The notes beneath the pieces are model-generated. The model saw only the letters and a program-made list of their open reading frames with translations. It was not told the origin of the DNA and ran no database searches. Position numbers and translations under genes: made by a program. From an uncultured Lentisphaeria bacterium (GTDB lineage Bacteria; Verrucomicrobiota; Lentisphaeria; Victivallales; UBA1829), in contig CAJKAR010000011.1 in assembly GCA_905197955.1 (NCBI GenBank), positions 38,879-102,878 on the forward strand: a DNA stretch of 64,000 bases, read 5' to 3'. This document shows, in pieces, positions 33,671 to 41,982 of this stretch (its first letter is position 1; each line of letters opens with the position of its first letter).

Positions 33671-36600
33671 ATGAATGGACAAGTATTTGCAGCAGCCCTC
33701 CTGTTGCTCACCGGACCGCTTCTCTTTGCCGGAAATCTGTTGAAAAACGGAGATTTTTCCTGTGGAACTCGTTTCTGGAACGCAAATTTTGCAATGGAAG
33801 TAAAAGAAAAAGCTCTTCTTCTCCGTCTTCCATCCGGAAGCTCTGGCGGGAAACGGCTGATGAATCAGGCTTTGAACTTGAAAGATCAGAGATGGCATCG
33901 TCTTTCATTCCGACTGCGGTGCGGAGAAAAAGGGATTTTCCGCGTGGTCTATCAGGATCGCCGGACTCCGTATTCGATTCTGGGACTGGAGCGCGATTTT
34001 AACGTTTCTTCCGGAACGCATGAGTGTTCCGTTCTATTTCAGGCAAAGCGCGGATCGGATCAGCAGGGACATCTGTTATTCAATCTGACCCGTCTTCCGG
34101 GAGAGGTCTTGCTTTCCGATGTCCGACTGGAAGAGCTCGACGGCATCCGGAACCTGACTATCGCGGATTTGGAGGGCGAATGGATGGCATATCCGGATGG
34201 AAAACAGGAGGATACCCCGGGAAAACGCATTGTTTTCCGGAACAATGAAATTGATCTGGAGCGGGTGTTCCCGGGAAAATTCCGTCCGAACCGTTCCCGG
34301 GCTCTTCTGCTCAAGCGTTTCCATGCGAAGCACTACGGACATTTGCGGATGACGGTTTCCGGGGACTGGTTCTTCGATGTTTCTCTGAACGGCAGACCTG
34401 TTTACAACGGAAACAACACAAACCGTTTTTCTCCGGATGCGGATCTGAAGCTGGAAGTGAAACCCGGAGAGAATGTTCTGGAAATTCTTGTTCAGGCGGG
34501 AACCGACGGCTGGTTGTGCAGACTTGAGCATCCGCAGGATCCGATTCTATTCCGCGCAAACGGTGAATGGGTTCCGTACCGTTTTGATTCGCAGGAGATC
34601 ATTCCCGGGAGTGCACTGGATCTTTCAGAACAGGTGGATCGTCCGGCGGGAAAACTGGGCCGGCTGACGATCTCCCCGGAAGGAAATCTGATCTTTGAAA
34701 AAGCTCCTGACCGGATTGTCAGACTGCTTGGCACCAATGGAATTGATCCGCAGCCTGTTCCGGGGGAAAAAATATCCCGAGAAGAGTTCCGCAGAGAGAT
34801 ACGGCTTTTTGCACAGCAGGCCCGCCGTCTGGGATACCGCATTGTACGCACGCATGGATATCTGGATAAAATGTGTGAAAATTCAGGAAAGGACCGTCGG
34901 ATTTCTCCCGAAGTTCTGGATCGTTGGGACATCCTGATGGAGGAATTCAAAAAAGAGGGGATCTATCTGCATTTGACTCTTCTTTCCTTTTCACTTTACA
35001 CCGATCAATATCAGCAAACTTTTCCGCATCGCCGTTTTCACAAGCTCATGATGTATCTTGACGGGGAATGGGAATATGAAACGCTCCGGTTCGCGGCGGA
35101 AACCCTGTTCCGCCATGTGAATCCCTATACCGGACTAGCATGGAAGGATGATCCGGTGATTGCATTCGTGGAATATTATAACGAACAGTCTCTTGGACTG
35201 AATTATCTGAAACGGACTCTTGAACAATATCCGGAAGCGCGGAAACGTGCCAGAGCGCTGTTCGCTGAATGGCAGAAAAAAGAATACGGAAAGGCGGAGT
35301 GCGAGTTGCCGGTCGGACTGAAAGGTCAATACGCGGAACGGGAGGCGCTTTTCTGGCAGGAACGTGCGCGTCTCAGTGCGGAACGGTGCGGAAAAATTGT
35401 CCGTGCGACGGGATACTCCGGATTGGTTGTGCCATACAGTTTTTCCAAAATGCTCGGGCATGGAGCCGCACGATGGGAGCAGGCTCAGGTCGGCGACTGC
35501 CATGCGTATTACAACCATCCGTCAAACTGGAGCCGTTCCGGATCCGTGGTGGGATCGGAAAGCTCGATCGGAGAGGGGGCGGATTACTGGCGTTCCAGCT
35601 TCGGAACGAAACAGACGGGGCGTCCTTTCATTGTCAGTGAATACAATCACTGTTTCTGGAATCCATACCGCTATGAACTTGGCATTCTGTTTGGAGCTTA
35701 TTCCGCGTTTCAGGGATGCGGTGCGCTGATGATTCATTCCGGTGCGGTGCAGGTGAAGCCCCGGTTCGCGAGGCTTTCCTGTTTCTGTGTCGGTTATTCG
35801 CCGCTGATGCGGGCAGGACAGTTTCTGACGGCTCAGCTCTTTCAACGGGGAGATGTCCGGGCTTCGCCGCATCAGGTTGTTGTCTCTGTTACGCGCGATT
35901 TCCTGCGCAAAAACGGCAATGCCATGCACGCGCTCGACCATACTCAGACACTTCTGACACTTCTGACCGGATTCGGCGTTGAATATCCGGAGATTCCTGC
36001 CGCTCCTGGAACGGCTCGTCCGAAAGCCGATCTGCGTCTGGCTCCCGCTGGTGTTTCGCATATCTTCTCCCAGGGATGGTATTCGAAGGTCATCGCGAAC
36101 AGGAACGGCTCGTTTTCTCTGGGGAAGACGATCGAAAGCATGAAAAAAGCGGGTATCCTTTCTGCCCGGAACCGGAGCAATGCGGAACGGCGGATCTTCG
36201 AAAGCGATACCGGAGAGCTGCTGATGGATTCACGGGAACAGACTCTCCTGGTCATTACTCCGCGGACAGAGGCGGCAGCCGTTGCCGCAGACAAGAAATT
36301 CTCTCTGAATACGATTGCATCACTTCAGAGTTCTGTAAACGGATGTGTCGCTTTGACTTCCGTAGATGGAGAGAAAACTCTTTCCGAGTCGCGTCGCATG
36401 GTCCTGCTTTACCAGACGGAAGAAGCCAATTCCGGAATGCGTCTGGGCGCGGACCGTGAAACATTGCATTTCCTTGGACACAATCCTGCACTCTGCCGGA
36501 CGGGGGAAGTAAAATTGGATTTGAACCTCAGTTCCGCCGTTGACTGGAAACTGTACGCGCTCGGACTGGACGGCAGACGCAGGGAGGAAATCCCTCTCTC

Positions 36601-36712
36601 TTTCAGCAGCGGACAGGTGCTTGTCCGCTTCCATACGGGAAAACTGAACTCCGGTCCAACGACTTTTTTTGAGTTGACGGCCGATAACCGGAAGAAAGGA
36701 GTCGCTCCATGA
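33671..36712 (+). CDS. Large secreted clan GH-A-like glycoside hydrolase
   Basis: A 1013-residue protein with a signal peptide (cut near LLFA-G). A CBM4/9-like beta domain begins with NLLKNGDFSCGTRFW. A second beta domain follows (residues about 160-310), then a TIM barrel with Glu505 in YYNEQS as the candidate acid/base and Glu657 in IVSEYNH as nucleophile, and a C-terminal beta region. It is a paralogue of the proteins at 6120 and 53279. GAAGGAG precedes the ATG. The last four bases overlap the pseudopilin start (ATGA), so the two proteins are made together. The substrate is unknown; the neighbouring GH36 and GH130 genes suggest a galactose- and mannose-containing glycan. Confidence 0.82.
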   Translation: MNGQVFAAALLLLTGPLLFAGNLLKNGDFSCGTRFWNANFAMEVKEKALLLRLPSGSSGGKRLMNQALNLKDQRWHRLSFRLRCGEKGIFRVVYQDRRTPYSILGLERDFNVSSGTHECSVLFQAKRGSDQQGHLLFNLTRLPGEVLLSDVRLEELDGIRNLTIADLEGEWMAYPDGKQEDTPGKRIVFRNNEIDLERVFPGKFRPNRSRALLLKRFHAKHYGHLRMTVSGDWFFDVSLNGRPVYNGNNTNRFSPDADLKLEVKPGENVLEILVQAGTDGWLCRLEHPQDPILFRANGEWVPYRFDSQEIIPGSALDLSEQVDRPAGKLGRLTISPEGNLIFEKAPDRIVRLLGTNGIDPQPVPGEKISREEFRREIRLFAQQARRLGYRIVRTHGYLDKMCENSGKDRRISPEVLDRWDILMEEFKKEGIYLHLTLLSFSLYTDQYQQTFPHRRFHKLMMYLDGEWEYETLRFAAETLFRHVNPYTGLAWKDDPVIAFVEYYNEQSLGLNYLKRTLEQYPEARKRARALFAEWQKKEYGKAECELPVGLKGQYAEREALFWQERARLSAERCGKIVRATGYSGLVVPYSFSKMLGHGAARWEQAQVGDCHAYYNHPSNWSRSGSVVGSESSIGEGADYWRSSFGTKQTGRPFIVSEYNHCFWNPYRYELGILFGAYSAFQGCGALMIHSGAVQVKPRFARLSCFCVGYSPLMRAGQFLTAQLFQRGDVRASPHQVVVSVTRDFLRKNGNAMHALDHTQTLLTLLTGFGVEYPEIPAAPGTARPKADLRLAPAGVSHIFSQGWYSKVIANRNGSFSLGKTIESMKKAGILSARNRSNAERRIFESDTGELLMDSREQTLLVITPRTEAAAVAADKKFSLNTIASLQSSVNGCVALTSVDGEKTLSESRRMVLLYQTEEANSGMRLGADRETLHFLGHNPALCRTGEVKLDLNLSSAVDWKLYALGLDGRRREEIPLSFSSGQVLVRFHTGKLNSGPTTFFELTADNRKKGVAP

Positions 36713-37452
36713 GGAAAACAAACCGAATCTTTACTCTGATTGAACTGCTGATTACGGTGGCTGTGATTGCCATTCTTGCAGGACTTCTCCTGCCGGCATT
36801 GCATTCAGCAAGGAATAAAGCTCTGGCAATTCAATGCGTCAGCAATATGAGACAGGTCGGGTTGCAAATCTGTCTGTATGCGGATGCAAACAATGGATTC
36901 TGGCCGATTTCGAAGGCTTCCGTGATTCAGAGCGGAAACTGGAGCAAGGAGGTGTTGCAGCAGCTGCCGTTGTCCGCTCCGCTTCCGAAGTATTTTTTCT
37001 GTCCGTCTCCCCGGTTCAACCCGTCTGCAACGGCAAATCCGGACCGTTATTCCGGTACCTACACTTATGGCATCCGCGGCTACCGCTGGGCAATGGATCT
37101 CGGCAGTGAAGCAAATCTCCCGTTTGTCGATGCTTCCGGGAATGGTGTGAACGGAACCCGCGGTGTGGTCGCGTTCAATCCTGCAAAAGTAAAGCGTCCT
37201 TCCGCGTATCAGATGATCGCGGATTCCGTGAACTATTCCCCCTCTTCGGACTACTATGGAATGCCTTACTATTTTCTGAAAGATTCAAACAGCGGCGGTT
37301 ATCACCTGATTCATCAGGAAAGAGCAACTGTCCTGCTGGTTGACGGACATGTGGAAAGCTGGGACGGAGCCTGGTGCGTGGACTGGGTTGTCCGCAAAGG
37401 AGGACGCGCAATAGAATGCATTCGCAGAGAAAATTTTCAGGCATCACTTTGA
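36709..37452 (+). CDS. Type IV pseudopilin-like secreted protein with H-x9-DG motif
   Basis: A 247-residue protein with the prepilin-type start RIFTLIELLITVAVIAILAG, a single helix, then LLPALHSARNKALAIQC and a globular domain. HQERATVLLVDG gives His-x9-Asp-Gly near the C-terminus. The residue before the cleavage site is Ile instead of Gly. Translation is coupled to the GH-A-like gene through the ATGA overlap. The order (enzyme, then pseudopilin) is the reverse of the other two modules. The role is unknown. Confidence 0.85.
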   Translation: MRKTNRIFTLIELLITVAVIAILAGLLLPALHSARNKALAIQCVSNMRQVGLQICLYADANNGFWPISKASVIQSGNWSKEVLQQLPLSAPLPKYFFCPSPRFNPSATANPDRYSGTYTYGIRGYRWAMDLGSEANLPFVDASGNGVNGTRGVVAFNPAKVKRPSAYQMIADSVNYSPSSDYYGMPYYFLKDSNSGGYHLIHQERATVLLVDGHVESWDGAWCVDWVVRKGGRAIECIRRENFQASL

Positions 37453-37464
37453 GGAGATCTGCCA

Positions 37465-38607
37465 ATGAATTATGAAATTCAAGTCCGGCCGGGAGAACCC
37501 CTTCAGCCGGCAATCGACCGGGCTTCCGGACAGGGCGGCGGAAAAGTCGTTCTGCTCCCCGGAACCCATTCTTCCAGAACCATTTATTTGAAAAGCAACG
37601 TGGAGCTGAACTTCACCTGCGGCGCCGTTCTGGAAGGCGCCGATTCCCAGGATGGATATGACCGGCTTCCGGATTCGCTTTTCGGAGAATGTCATACCGA
37701 TGCGCATAACCGCGCATTTCTCGCTGCGGAAAATGCCGAAAACATCGCCATTACCGGATTTGGAGTTATCGAAGGTCACGGGCCGGCGTTTTACGACCGT
37801 TCCGATACCGGTGCGCCCTTCTATCGGAAACTGCCCGTGGAACGTCCCCGGATGCTCCATTTTGCCAACTGCCGGAATCTACGGATCGAAAACGTGCGCT
37901 TTCATGACTCGCCACGATGGACCTTGTGGTTCATCAAATGCGATGATGTTGTGATCCGCGGTGTGGACATTACCGGTGATCGGCGTATGATCAACAACGA
38001 CGGCATCCACTTCTTCGGCGGACGGAACATCCGGATCTCCGACTGCCATGTTTCCACCGGAGATGATGCACTTGTGGCAAGATCCAGCCATGCATGGCAT
38101 GCCGATACCGGACGTGTCGTGCTTGAGGATCTGACCGTTTCGAACTGTGTCCTCGAAAGTGCCTGTCAGGCGATTCGAATCGGGTGTCCCGGCGACGACC
38201 TCATCCGAAACTGCCGTTTTTCCAATCTGATTCTCAAAGGTAGAAACGGCATCTATTTCCACAATCCGCTTCATTACTGGAAAGCGGAACTCGGAACCCC
38301 GTTCCGTCAAACGCCGCATGAGATCCAGAATCTTGTGTTTTCCGATATTACCATTCAGGTTTCGGGACAGCCGATCGGAATTGTTGTGGATGAAGGGGTC
38401 GAAATCGGACGTTTCGACAACATCCTCTTTTCGGACATCCTTCTGGAAGGCGGCGAGCCGATCCGGTTTCGCGGACGCGATCTCCTGCCGCTCGGCCGCA
38501 TTGTTCTGAACAATGTCCGCGGGACCATTCATGCCGGGGAACCTCTGATCTGCCGCAACGTTTCTTCGCTTCTCCTGAATCATGTTGAACTGAATGCAAA
38601 TGTGTGA
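37465..38607 (+). CDS. GH28-like (polygalacturonase-fold) hydrolase
   Basis: A 380-residue right-handed beta-helix protein without a signal peptide. NNDGIH (Asp179) and GDDAL (Asp200/Asp201) correspond to the catalytic NTD and DD motifs of GH28 with the usual 21-residue spacing. The GHG motif is not evident, and RIGCPGDD takes the place of the later RIK segment, so activity may differ from a standard polygalacturonase. GAGGAG precedes the ATG. It lies 12 bases after the pseudopilin gene, in the same operon. A cytosolic role on imported oligosaccharides is inferred from the missing signal peptide. Confidence 0.83.
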   Translation: MNYEIQVRPGEPLQPAIDRASGQGGGKVVLLPGTHSSRTIYLKSNVELNFTCGAVLEGADSQDGYDRLPDSLFGECHTDAHNRAFLAAENAENIAITGFGVIEGHGPAFYDRSDTGAPFYRKLPVERPRMLHFANCRNLRIENVRFHDSPRWTLWFIKCDDVVIRGVDITGDRRMINNDGIHFFGGRNIRISDCHVSTGDDALVARSSHAWHADTGRVVLEDLTVSNCVLESACQAIRIGCPGDDLIRNCRFSNLILKGRNGIYFHNPLHYWKAELGTPFRQTPHEIQNLVFSDITIQVSGQPIGIVVDEGVEIGRFDNILFSDILLEGGEPIRFRGRDLLPLGRIVLNNVRGTIHAGEPLICRNVSSLLLNHVELNANV

Positions 38608-38662
38608 GCCGGACTCTTTTGTGCTCCGGCTTATCGCAGAAAAGAGCAAAAAGCGGATTTTG

Positions 38663-38699
38663 TTGCATTATTTGCATTGCCGGTGGATTTGATTGCATG
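38663..38699. promoter_or_regulatory. Candidate AraC-regulator sites before the GH130 operon
   Basis: TTGCAT occurs at 38663-38668, 38672-38677 and 38693-38698, the last two 21 bases apart. ATTTGATTGCATG (38687-38699) is identical to the element at 33598-33610. The block ends 20 bases before the -35 box of the next operon. Confidence 0.5.
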
Positions 38700-38718
38700 A
38701 AAAGCCGCGTTCCTCCCC

Positions 38719-38747
38719 TTGTTTTTGTCGGAGAAATTCAGTATAAT
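38719..38747 (+). promoter_or_regulatory. Promoter of the GH130-GH36 operon
   Basis: TTGTTT, 17 bases, perfect TATAAT, followed by the start codon at 38783 with an AGGGAAGGAG ribosome site. Confidence 0.7.
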
Positions 38748-38782
38748 AAAGACGAAGACAAAACAAGGGAAGGAGATTTCCG

Positions 38783-39745
38783 ATGAAGGAAATCAAATAT
38801 AAATCCATGCTGAAGCGTTATGAGGGCAATCCGCTGTTCACTCCCGAAGAGTTTCCGTTCGGTGCGGCGGATCAGGTGTTCAATCCCGGTCAGGTGAGAA
38901 CTCCGGACGGCAGGACGATTCTTCTGCTTTCGGTCATCATGCGCAACGAGCGCCATGCGCGCTGCCATGTGGCGGAAAGTTATGACGGAATCCATTTTGA
39001 AATTCAGGAAACGCCGCTGTTTTCCGTTGATCCGGAAAAAAGGTTCGGGGAGCTCGATTTTCATCCCATCGACTGCCGCGTGACCTGGTTTCCGGAGGAC
39101 GGCTGCTACTATATCATGCGTCCGGCGAATTCCGAGTGGGGATGTTGCGCCCTCCTTTACAGAACGGTCGATTTCCGGACGGCGGAACCGCTGGAGATAA
39201 TCGCTCTGCCGCACAATCGGGTGCCGTGTCTTTTTCCGGAGAAAATCGGAGGAAAATATGTGCGTCTGGATCGCCCGTACAGCGTCGGGGCACCCTACGA
39301 GAAGTCGTTTGCGAATATCTGGATCTCCTACTCGCCGGATCTGATCCACTGGGGAGAGCACCGGCCGCTGCTGCAACGCGATTTCATGCCGTGGAACGGA
39401 CTCAAGGTTGGTCCCACGGTTCCCATCCGGACGGAGGAAGGGTGGCTCGAACTGATTCATGGCGTGCAGAATACGTTTGTCGGCTGGCGGTACAGTCTCG
39501 GCGCGGTGCTGCTGGATCTGGAGCATCCCGACCGCATCATCGGACGAATGAACCGTTATCTGCTCACGCCGGAGACTCCTTTCGAGCGGCAGGGCGTGAT
39601 TCCCGAAGTCGTGTTTGCCACCGGGGCGATCGCGGATATCGAAACGCGGGAGCTCCGCGTTTATTACGGGGGCGCCGATACCACCGTCAATCTTGCAACA
39701 GGAAATCTGGATGAAATCATCGAAGGATGCCGGAAAGGAATTTGA
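38783..39745 (+). CDS. GH130-family beta-mannoside phosphorylase or mannosidase
   Basis: A 320-residue five-bladed beta-propeller enzyme. YEGNPLFTPEEFPF, DQVFNPGQVRTPDGRT, the KVGPTVPIRTEEGWLELIHGV block and RVYYGGADTTVNLA are recognisable GH130 segments. Family members phosphorolyse or hydrolyse beta-mannosides inside the cell. Whether this one is a phosphorylase depends on phosphate-binding residues that I cannot assign confidently. There is no signal peptide. The GH36 gene starts two bases after its stop. Confidence 0.88.
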   Translation: MKEIKYKSMLKRYEGNPLFTPEEFPFGAADQVFNPGQVRTPDGRTILLLSVIMRNERHARCHVAESYDGIHFEIQETPLFSVDPEKRFGELDFHPIDCRVTWFPEDGCYYIMRPANSEWGCCALLYRTVDFRTAEPLEIIALPHNRVPCLFPEKIGGKYVRLDRPYSVGAPYEKSFANIWISYSPDLIHWGEHRPLLQRDFMPWNGLKVGPTVPIRTEEGWLELIHGVQNTFVGWRYSLGAVLLDLEHPDRIIGRMNRYLLTPETPFERQGVIPEVVFATGAIADIETRELRVYYGGADTTVNLATGNLDEIIEGCRKGI

Positions 39746-39747
39746 AT

Positions 39748-41901
39748 ATGGAGATTCAAGAGGATCGGAACGGACGGAGGTTTCTGCTGAGTGCCGGAAA
39801 CATGTCGTATGCACTGGAACTGGATGCGGAGGATCATCCGGTCAATCTGTACTGGGGACGAAAGCTCGAACGGATGGAGGATCTGCCTTCGCTGGATGAC
39901 CGCCGGCAGAATCGTCACCGTTCGCCGCGGCAGAGCGGTGCGGTCTGTCAGGAATATCCCGCGTTCTATGGGGAGTTTTATGACGAATGTGCTTTGAAAA
40001 TCACCTGGCCGGACGGAATTCGCGCAACACGCTTTCGTTTTCTGGAGGCAGTCCGGGAAACGGATCGCCTGGTTCTCTCCTTTGAGGAGGAACGTCATGC
40101 GCTGACATTGAAACTGTTCTACCGCCTTCTGCCGGATCTGAATTTGATGGAGCGCTGGAGCGAGATCCATAATGAGACCGGATCCGGGATTCTGCTGGAA
40201 AACTATGCCTCGGCTGCATGGCAGATGCCGGGAACTGTTGCGGACTGGAGACTGACTCATCTTGCCGGACGTTGGGGAAGGGAAGCAAAACCGGAACGTC
40301 TTATGGTCACACAGGGAAAGTTCGTGTTGGAGAGCCGGACCGGTCTTTCGGGACCGTTCCATGTGCCGTTCTTCGCGCTTGACGACGGTTCTGCGGAGGA
40401 ACTCTCCGGCGAGGTCTTCTTCGGCGCACTCGAATGGAGCGGAAACTGGAAGATCACTGTCGATCGCGATGCGTTCGATCACACAGCCGTTGTCGGCGGC
40501 ATCAACGACTTCGATTCCCGTCCCGTTCTGGAAAATGGCGAAACATTCCGCACGCCCGTCTTCTGCGGCGGCTGGTCCGAAGAGGGCTTCAGCGGCATGA
40601 GCCGGATTCTCCATCGGTATCAGCTTCACCATCTGTTGCCGAAGGAGATTGCGAAAAAGCCGATGCCGGTTGTCTTCAACTCCTGGGGCTGCATCAACAT
40701 TCATGTGAAGGAGGAGAATATTCTCAATGCGGCGCGCAAAGCGCATCGAATCGGGGCGGAGCTCTTTGTGATCGACGACGGCTGGCAGACCTTTCTCGGC
40801 GACTGGACACCCGATCCGGAAAAGTTCCCGAACGGACTGAAGCCGGTCATCGAAGAGGTCCGGAAGCTCGGAATGGAGTTCGGGCTCTGGGTGGAACCGG
40901 AATCGTTTGAGCTGAAAAGCGGACTTTATCGACAGCATCCGGAGTGGGCGATGGCGTATCCGGGATGTCCGCCGTTCCGGAAGCGGCGCGATGATGTGGA
41001 CCGCGATTCCGTCATGCTGAATCTGGCGCGGCGCGATGTCGCGGAGTATCTCTACTCTTCGCTTCACACGCTGGTGGCGGAGACGGGAATCCGGTATCTG
41101 AAACTGGATATGAACTGTTTTGTAAGCTCGCCCGGCTGGGGGGATCGCCCCGGATGGTTCTGGATTGACTATGTCCGGAATCTGCACTGGATTTTCGAGA
41201 CGCTGAGCTTTGATTTTCCTGAACTCCTGATGGAAAACTGTGCGGCGGGAGCGGGGCGCGCCGATCTCTCCATGCAGCGCTGTTTCGGGCGCATGAATCG
41301 TTCCGACAATCAGGATGCGCTCGACATGCTGAAACTCCACGAGAATTTTTCCTATGTGAACCATCCCCGTCTGGCGGGCGGAGCCTGTCATATCAGCGAC
41401 TCCATGTTCGGAATCAATCTACGCCGGACTCCGATGAAATTTCAGGCGTACTGCGGAATGCTCGGTTCTCTCGCCTGCGGAAAGGATCTGATGCACTGTT
41501 CCGAGGAGGAGCTCGATGAGATCCGGTCCTATACGGATCTGTACAAGAAGATACGGCATGTGACGAATTTCGGAGACTTTTACCGTCTGGCGAGCAATTA
41601 TACGCATCCGTATGCGATTTACGAGTATCTTCTGCCTGACCGGACGGAGGCGGTTGTCTTTGTGCTTGGCGCTTCGATCCAGTTCAGTGACAAGATTCCG
41701 CCGATCCGTGTGCCGGGACTTCTGCCGGATGCGGTCTATACGGTCACCTGTTACGGGAACCGGGTTCAGACGAACGATTACTCTGCGAGCGTCCGGGAGT
41801 ATCGCGATCTCTCCGGTCGCGGTGCCGCCAATGCGGGAATCCGGGTCGAACTCCTCGGCGACTACGACTGCCGGATCCTCCATTTCCGGCTCCGGAAATA
41901 A
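39748..41901 (+). CDS. GH36 alpha-galactosidase
   Basis: A 717-residue enzyme that removes terminal alpha-galactose from oligosaccharides. The central TIM barrel shows FVIDDGWQ, GLWVEPE, LKLDMN with nucleophile Asp454, and NCAAGAGRADLSMQRCFGRM with the candidate acid/base Asp506. The N-terminal beta-supersandwich and C-terminal beta domain complete the family layout and length. The ATG at 39748 has AAAGGAA at 8 bases; an in-frame ATG 21 bases earlier is inside the GH130 gene. There is no signal peptide, so it is cytosolic. Together with GH130 it suggests use of galactomannan-type oligosaccharides. Confidence 0.93.
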   Translation: MEIQEDRNGRRFLLSAGNMSYALELDAEDHPVNLYWGRKLERMEDLPSLDDRRQNRHRSPRQSGAVCQEYPAFYGEFYDECALKITWPDGIRATRFRFLEAVRETDRLVLSFEEERHALTLKLFYRLLPDLNLMERWSEIHNETGSGILLENYASAAWQMPGTVADWRLTHLAGRWGREAKPERLMVTQGKFVLESRTGLSGPFHVPFFALDDGSAEELSGEVFFGALEWSGNWKITVDRDAFDHTAVVGGINDFDSRPVLENGETFRTPVFCGGWSEEGFSGMSRILHRYQLHHLLPKEIAKKPMPVVFNSWGCINIHVKEENILNAARKAHRIGAELFVIDDGWQTFLGDWTPDPEKFPNGLKPVIEEVRKLGMEFGLWVEPESFELKSGLYRQHPEWAMAYPGCPPFRKRRDDVDRDSVMLNLARRDVAEYLYSSLHTLVAETGIRYLKLDMNCFVSSPGWGDRPGWFWIDYVRNLHWIFETLSFDFPELLMENCAAGAGRADLSMQRCFGRMNRSDNQDALDMLKLHENFSYVNHPRLAGGACHISDSMFGINLRRTPMKFQAYCGMLGSLACGKDLMHCSEEELDEIRSYTDLYKKIRHVTNFGDFYRLASNYTHPYAIYEYLLPDRTEAVVFVLGASIQFSDKIPPIRVPGLLPDAVYTVTCYGNRVQTNDYSASVREYRDLSGRGAANAGIRVELLGDYDCRILHFRLRK

Positions 41902-41908
41902 GTTCCGT

Positions 41909-41953
41909 CCGCTTCCGCGTCCGTGATTTTCCATGGATGGAATTCGGAAGCGG
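41909..41953. terminator. Hairpin between convergent genes
   Basis: CCGCTTCCG (41909-41917) pairs with CGGAAGCGG (41945-41953) around a 27-base loop. There is no T-run, so it is only a possible terminator. Confidence 0.35.
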
Positions 41954-41982
41954 AAAGCGCGACTGTCATCGCCGGTCCCGTT

